Below the pieces are notes generated by a model. It was not told where the DNA came from, did not search any database, and saw nothing but the letters and a program-made list of their open reading frames with translations. From an uncultured Bacillota bacterium (lineage in GTDB: Bacteria; Bacillota; Clostridia; Oscillospirales; Oscillospiraceae), in the NCBI GenBank assembly GCA_937890735.1, contig CALACZ010000163.1, positions 1 to 22,952 of the forward strand: 22,952 nucleotides of DNA, given 5' to 3'. Both the position numbers and the translations under genes were made by a program. This document shows, piece after piece, positions 20,381 to 22,952 of this stretch (positions are counted from its first letter, which is position 1; each line of letters opens with the position of its first letter).

Positions 20381-22132
20381 ATGACCACGCAGGACTATCA
20401 GCGCAAAAGCACGCTGTCCATTTTTCTGCACTTTTTCAAACGTCACCGCCGCCTGTTCGCGCTGGATATGCTCTGCGCGCTCATCGTGGCGCTCATCGAC
20501 CTCGCCTATCCGCTCCTCTCGCGCTGGTGCATGACGAGCCTGCTGCCGCAGCGGGCGTTTTCGGCGTTTTTTACCGTGATGGCGGTGGTCGTGGGCGCGT
20601 ATGTCGTGCGGTCGCTGCTGTATTACGTCATCTGCTACTGGGGGCACACGTTCGGCATCCGCGTAGAGGCGGACATCCGCGAGGCGCTGTTTTCGCATAT
20701 GCAGGTGCTGGGGTTTGATTTTTACGACCACAACCGCACCGGGCAGCTTATGAGCCGGCTCACGAGCGACCTGTTTGAGATCACGGAGCTGGCGCACCAC
20801 GGTCCGGAGGACCTGTTCATCTCCGGCGTGACCATCCTCGGCGCGCTTTCGATCATGTTTACCATCGAGTGGCGGCTGGCGCTGGTGGTGGCGGTCATCA
20901 TCCCGGTGTTCGTCGTGGTCATCATGGCGCGCCGGCGCGCGATGTCGCAGGCGTCGCGGCAGGTCAAGCAGAAGGTCGGCATCATCAATGCCGACATCGA
21001 GTCGAGCCTGTCGGGGATGCGCACCGCCAAGGCGTTTGCCAACGAGGCGCTGGAGGAGGATAAATTCCGCACCTCCAACGATATGTTCAAGCGCTCCAAG
21101 CGGGTATTTCACAAGGAAATGGGCTATTTTAACGCCGTGATGGAGTTTTTTGTGAGCATCCTGTCGGTCAGCGTCATTGCCGTCGGCGGCGCGCTCATCA
21201 TGCAGGACCGCATGGATTATACCGACCTCATCACGTTCTCACTCTATATTACGACGTTCGTCAATCCCATCCGCAAGCTGGCGAACTTCTCGGAGCTGTT
21301 TGCAAACGGCTCGGCGGGCTTACAGCGCTTTATCGACGTCATGCGCACCGAGCCGACGCTTCAGGACGCGCCGGGCGCGGCGGTGTTGGATACGGTGCGC
21401 GGCGAGGTCGAGATCGATCATGTGAGCTTTTCGTATGAGCAGGAGCTCGATGTGCTGCACGACGTGAGCCTGCGCGTGCGCCCAGGCGAGACGGTCGCCA
21501 TCGTCGGACCGTCCGGCGGCGGCAAATCGACGCTCTGCCAGCTCCTGCCGCGCTTTTACGACGTGACGGGCGGCGCAATCCGCATCGACGGGCGCGACGT
21601 GCGCACCATCACGCAGAAGAGCCTGCGCGAGCACATCGGCATCGTGCAGCAGGAGGTGTTCCTGTTTGCGGACTCCATTCTGGAAAACATCCGCTACGGC
21701 CGCCCCGACGCGACGATGGACGAGATCGTCGCCGCGGCGAAGCGGGCGGAGATTTACGACGACATCCTCGCCATGCCCGACGGCTTTGACACCTATGTGG
21801 GCGAGCGCGGGACGCTGCTGTCCGGCGGGCAGAAGCAGCGCATCTCCATCGCGCGCATTTTCCTCAAAAACCCGCCCATCCTCATTCTGGACGAGGCGAC
21901 GAGCGCGCTGGACAGCCTGACGGAGTCCAAAATTCAGTCGGCGTTCGACGCGCTGGCAAAGGACCGCACCACGTTCATCATCGCCCACCGCCTGTCCACC
22001 ATCCGCAGCGCCCAGCGCATCTTCGTCATCGCCGACGGCAGAATTGCCGAAGAGGGCAGCCACGAGCAGCTGCTGAAGCAAAATGGCGTGTACGCGGGCT
22101 TGTGGCATACGCAGAATGCGGGCGAAAATTGA
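20381..22132 (+). CDS. ABC exporter, fused permease and ATPase (MsbA/LmrA-like)
   Basis: The 583-aa half-transporter has a six-helix exporter domain (about residues 1-320) and an intact ATPase: Walker A GPSGGGKST (376-384), VQQEVFLF Q-loop, signature LSGGQ (480-484), Walker B LILDEATSALD and H536. It acts in the membrane as a dimer. No partner is adjacent, so a homodimer is likely. The substrate may be lipid, peptide or drug and cannot be inferred. AGGAGGG precedes the ATG at 20381; longer readings overlap the promoter. Confidence 0.94.
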   Translation: MTTQDYQRKSTLSIFLHFFKRHRRLFALDMLCALIVALIDLAYPLLSRWCMTSLLPQRAFSAFFTVMAVVVGAYVVRSLLYYVICYWGHTFGIRVEADIREALFSHMQVLGFDFYDHNRTGQLMSRLTSDLFEITELAHHGPEDLFISGVTILGALSIMFTIEWRLALVVAVIIPVFVVVIMARRRAMSQASRQVKQKVGIINADIESSLSGMRTAKAFANEALEEDKFRTSNDMFKRSKRVFHKEMGYFNAVMEFFVSILSVSVIAVGGALIMQDRMDYTDLITFSLYITTFVNPIRKLANFSELFANGSAGLQRFIDVMRTEPTLQDAPGAAVLDTVRGEVEIDHVSFSYEQELDVLHDVSLRVRPGETVAIVGPSGGGKSTLCQLLPRFYDVTGGAIRIDGRDVRTITQKSLREHIGIVQQEVFLFADSILENIRYGRPDATMDEIVAAAKRAEIYDDILAMPDGFDTYVGERGTLLSGGQKQRISIARIFLKNPPILILDEATSALDSLTESKIQSAFDALAKDRTTFIIAHRLSTIRSAQRIFVIADGRIAEEGSHEQLLKQNGVYAGLWHTQNAGEN

Positions 22133-22150
22133 GCTGCCGCGTTCTTAGTC

Positions 22151-22389
22151 GTAATGTAGGGGCGGGGCTTGCCCCTCCCGCGCGGTGGGCAGCGGCGAAT
22201 TTTGCACGCACCATAGGACGGTATGCATCCAATGGCTTCCCCTGGGAGAAGCTGTCAGCCGAAGGCTGACTGATGAGGGTCGGGGAGCAGTTGCGATTAC
22301 ACGAAACTGCAAAGCTATTCGTAAGTGTTCCCCGACCCTCATCCGTCTGCTCCGCTACGCTCCGCAGCCACCTTCCCCGAGGGGAAGGC
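22151..22389. repeat. Compound repeat: R5 palindrome plus element A copy 4
   Basis: R5 (22151-22190) is linked through GTGGGCAGCGGCGAATTTTG to a full element A (22234-22389). The whole compound resembles 10259-10495 in the same orientation. It begins shortly after the exporter stop, with no separate terminator recognised. Confidence 0.7.
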
Positions 22390-22428
22390 ATGGGTGCGTG
22401 CCGCACCGGCGGGTTTGCGCAAGTCAAA

Positions 22429-22584
22429 GGCTTCCCTTGGTGACCAAGGGAAGCTGTCGCCGAAGGCGACTGAAGGGATCAGAACGTTGTCGGTTGCAGA
22501 GCGCCACCCGGTGGTGCGGCGGAACGTACACCTTCTCATCCATTCCGGCGTTTCGCGCCACCTCCCCTTGGTCACCAAGGGGAC
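22429..22584. repeat. Palindromic element B, copy 2
   Basis: Reverse-complement copy of 6320-6484: TTCCCTTGGTGACCAAGGGA at one end, CTGAAGGGATCAGAACGTTG inside, CCCCTTGGTCACCAAGGGG at the other end. Confidence 0.7.
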
Positions 22585-22592
22585 GTTGGCTG

Positions 22593-22598
22593 TATAAT
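22593..22598 (+). promoter_or_regulatory. Possible -10 at the edge of element B
   Basis: Perfect TATAAT. The nearest -35-like TTGGTC (22568-22573) is 19 bp away and belongs to the element B hairpin. A transcript from here would run to the terminator at 22713. Confidence 0.3.
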
Positions 22599-22712
22599 TA
22601 GGATAGTCAGAGAAAACCGTAACAGGCAAGTATCAGGACTGAATCCGACAAAATTCATTGGGAAGGAGGTACTTGACGCAGCCATTATCCCGCATGATTT
22701 CAGACTGCCACA

Positions 22713-22753
22713 GAGCCAGATGGATGTAGCTGATCCGTCTGGCTCATCTTTTT
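22713..22753 (+). terminator. Intrinsic terminator or attenuator
   Basis: A 13-bp stem (22713-22725 and 22733-22745, one wobble), 7-nt loop, then ATC and five T residues. It stands between an orphan ribosome site (GGAAGGAGGT, 22661-22670) and the small ORF at 22785. Confidence 0.8.
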
Positions 22754-22784
22754 CCAAAACATTATATATATAGGAGGTAGCGCC

Positions 22785-22946
22785 ATGCAACAAGGAGTTT
22801 TATTTTTCAACGAGCAACAGACCGTATGGATATCCTTTTCGAAAACGGGGAACCCTATGGTGGACTGCACTGCGGAACTTCCATGGGGAGGTATTGGTCG
22901 CAAATTGCAAGTGCAAGTTGGACACCTGCACGGTAGAAATTCGTGA
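22785..22946 (+). CDS. Small hypothetical protein (53 aa)
   Basis: An ATG ORF with TAGGAGG 5-6 nt upstream. It starts MQQGVLFFNEQQTVW and ends VGHLHGRNS. It includes aromatic and hydrophobic residues but no transmembrane segment. I recognise no family. Base composition here is less GC-rich than the neighbouring genes, which may reflect transfer. It could be a real small gene, a remnant, or the start of a frame-disrupted gene; the window ends 6 bases after its stop. Confidence 0.45.
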   Translation: MQQGVLFFNEQQTVWISFSKTGNPMVDCTAELPWGGIGRKLQVQVGHLHGRNS

Positions 22947-22952
22947 ATCAGA

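Noticed and set aside
22572..22903. Minus-strand frames of 73 and 67 codons at the right edge
   Set aside because: They run antisense through the terminator and ribosome sites of the plus strand and have no ribosome site of their own.

Overview
The window is GC-rich bacterial chromosome with short intergenic gaps, good Shine-Dalgarno sites and sigma-70/A type promoters. Gene content (peptidase S11, DegV, AsnA/AsnS, UPF0303, DUF2284, a TatD-associated radical SAM protein next to an ECF-type membrane protein) and the many palindromic intergenic repeats suggest a gut Clostridia, probably Oscillospirales (Oscillospiraceae-like). This placement is an inference from style and gene content. I saw no rRNA, tRNA, transposase, integrase or CRISPR array.

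Layout. 1-182: REP-like palindromes. 224-970: a UPF0303 protein and a 56-aa protein, both minus. 1092-2992: a two-gene, translationally coupled unit of an orotidine-5'-phosphate-decarboxylase-like protein without the family's catalytic lysines, then a histidine phosphatase-GNAT fusion. 3151-4275: a membrane-anchored D,D-carboxypeptidase (minus). 4521-6173: DegV and a YhhN-family membrane protein. 6211-6880: an array of palindromic elements. 6885-8137: two small divergent modules, each pairing a small protein with a tiny DNA-binding protein across operator-like repeats. 8191-9310: a radical SAM and ECF S-like operon. 9460-10175: DUF1893 protein and a two-TM protein. 10235-10700: more repeats. 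10754-14483: a MacAB-like exporter operon (adaptor, ATPase, permease). 14628-17638: lipoprotein, AsnS, AsnA. 17759-18346: an XRE regulator with a membrane domain. 18681-19223: DUF2284 protein. 19330-19596: repeats. 19591-20244 and 20381-22132: a divergent RluA-type pseudouridine synthase and an ABC exporter. 22148-22590: repeats. 22600-22952: a less GC-rich stretch with a terminator and a small ORF.

How the genes work together. asnA and asnS link asparagine synthesis with tRNA charging. The three exporter genes overlap end to start and form one machine. In 6885-8137, three identical-length operator dyads exactly 48 bp apart lie between the XRE gene and its divergent partner, and a TATATCTAT dyad lies between the ribbon-helix-helix gene and its partner; both look autoregulated.

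The most interesting items are the 48-bp-phased operators, the decarboxylase-like protein with both catalytic lysines replaced, and the mosaic repeat elements, which occur as whole units in both orientations.
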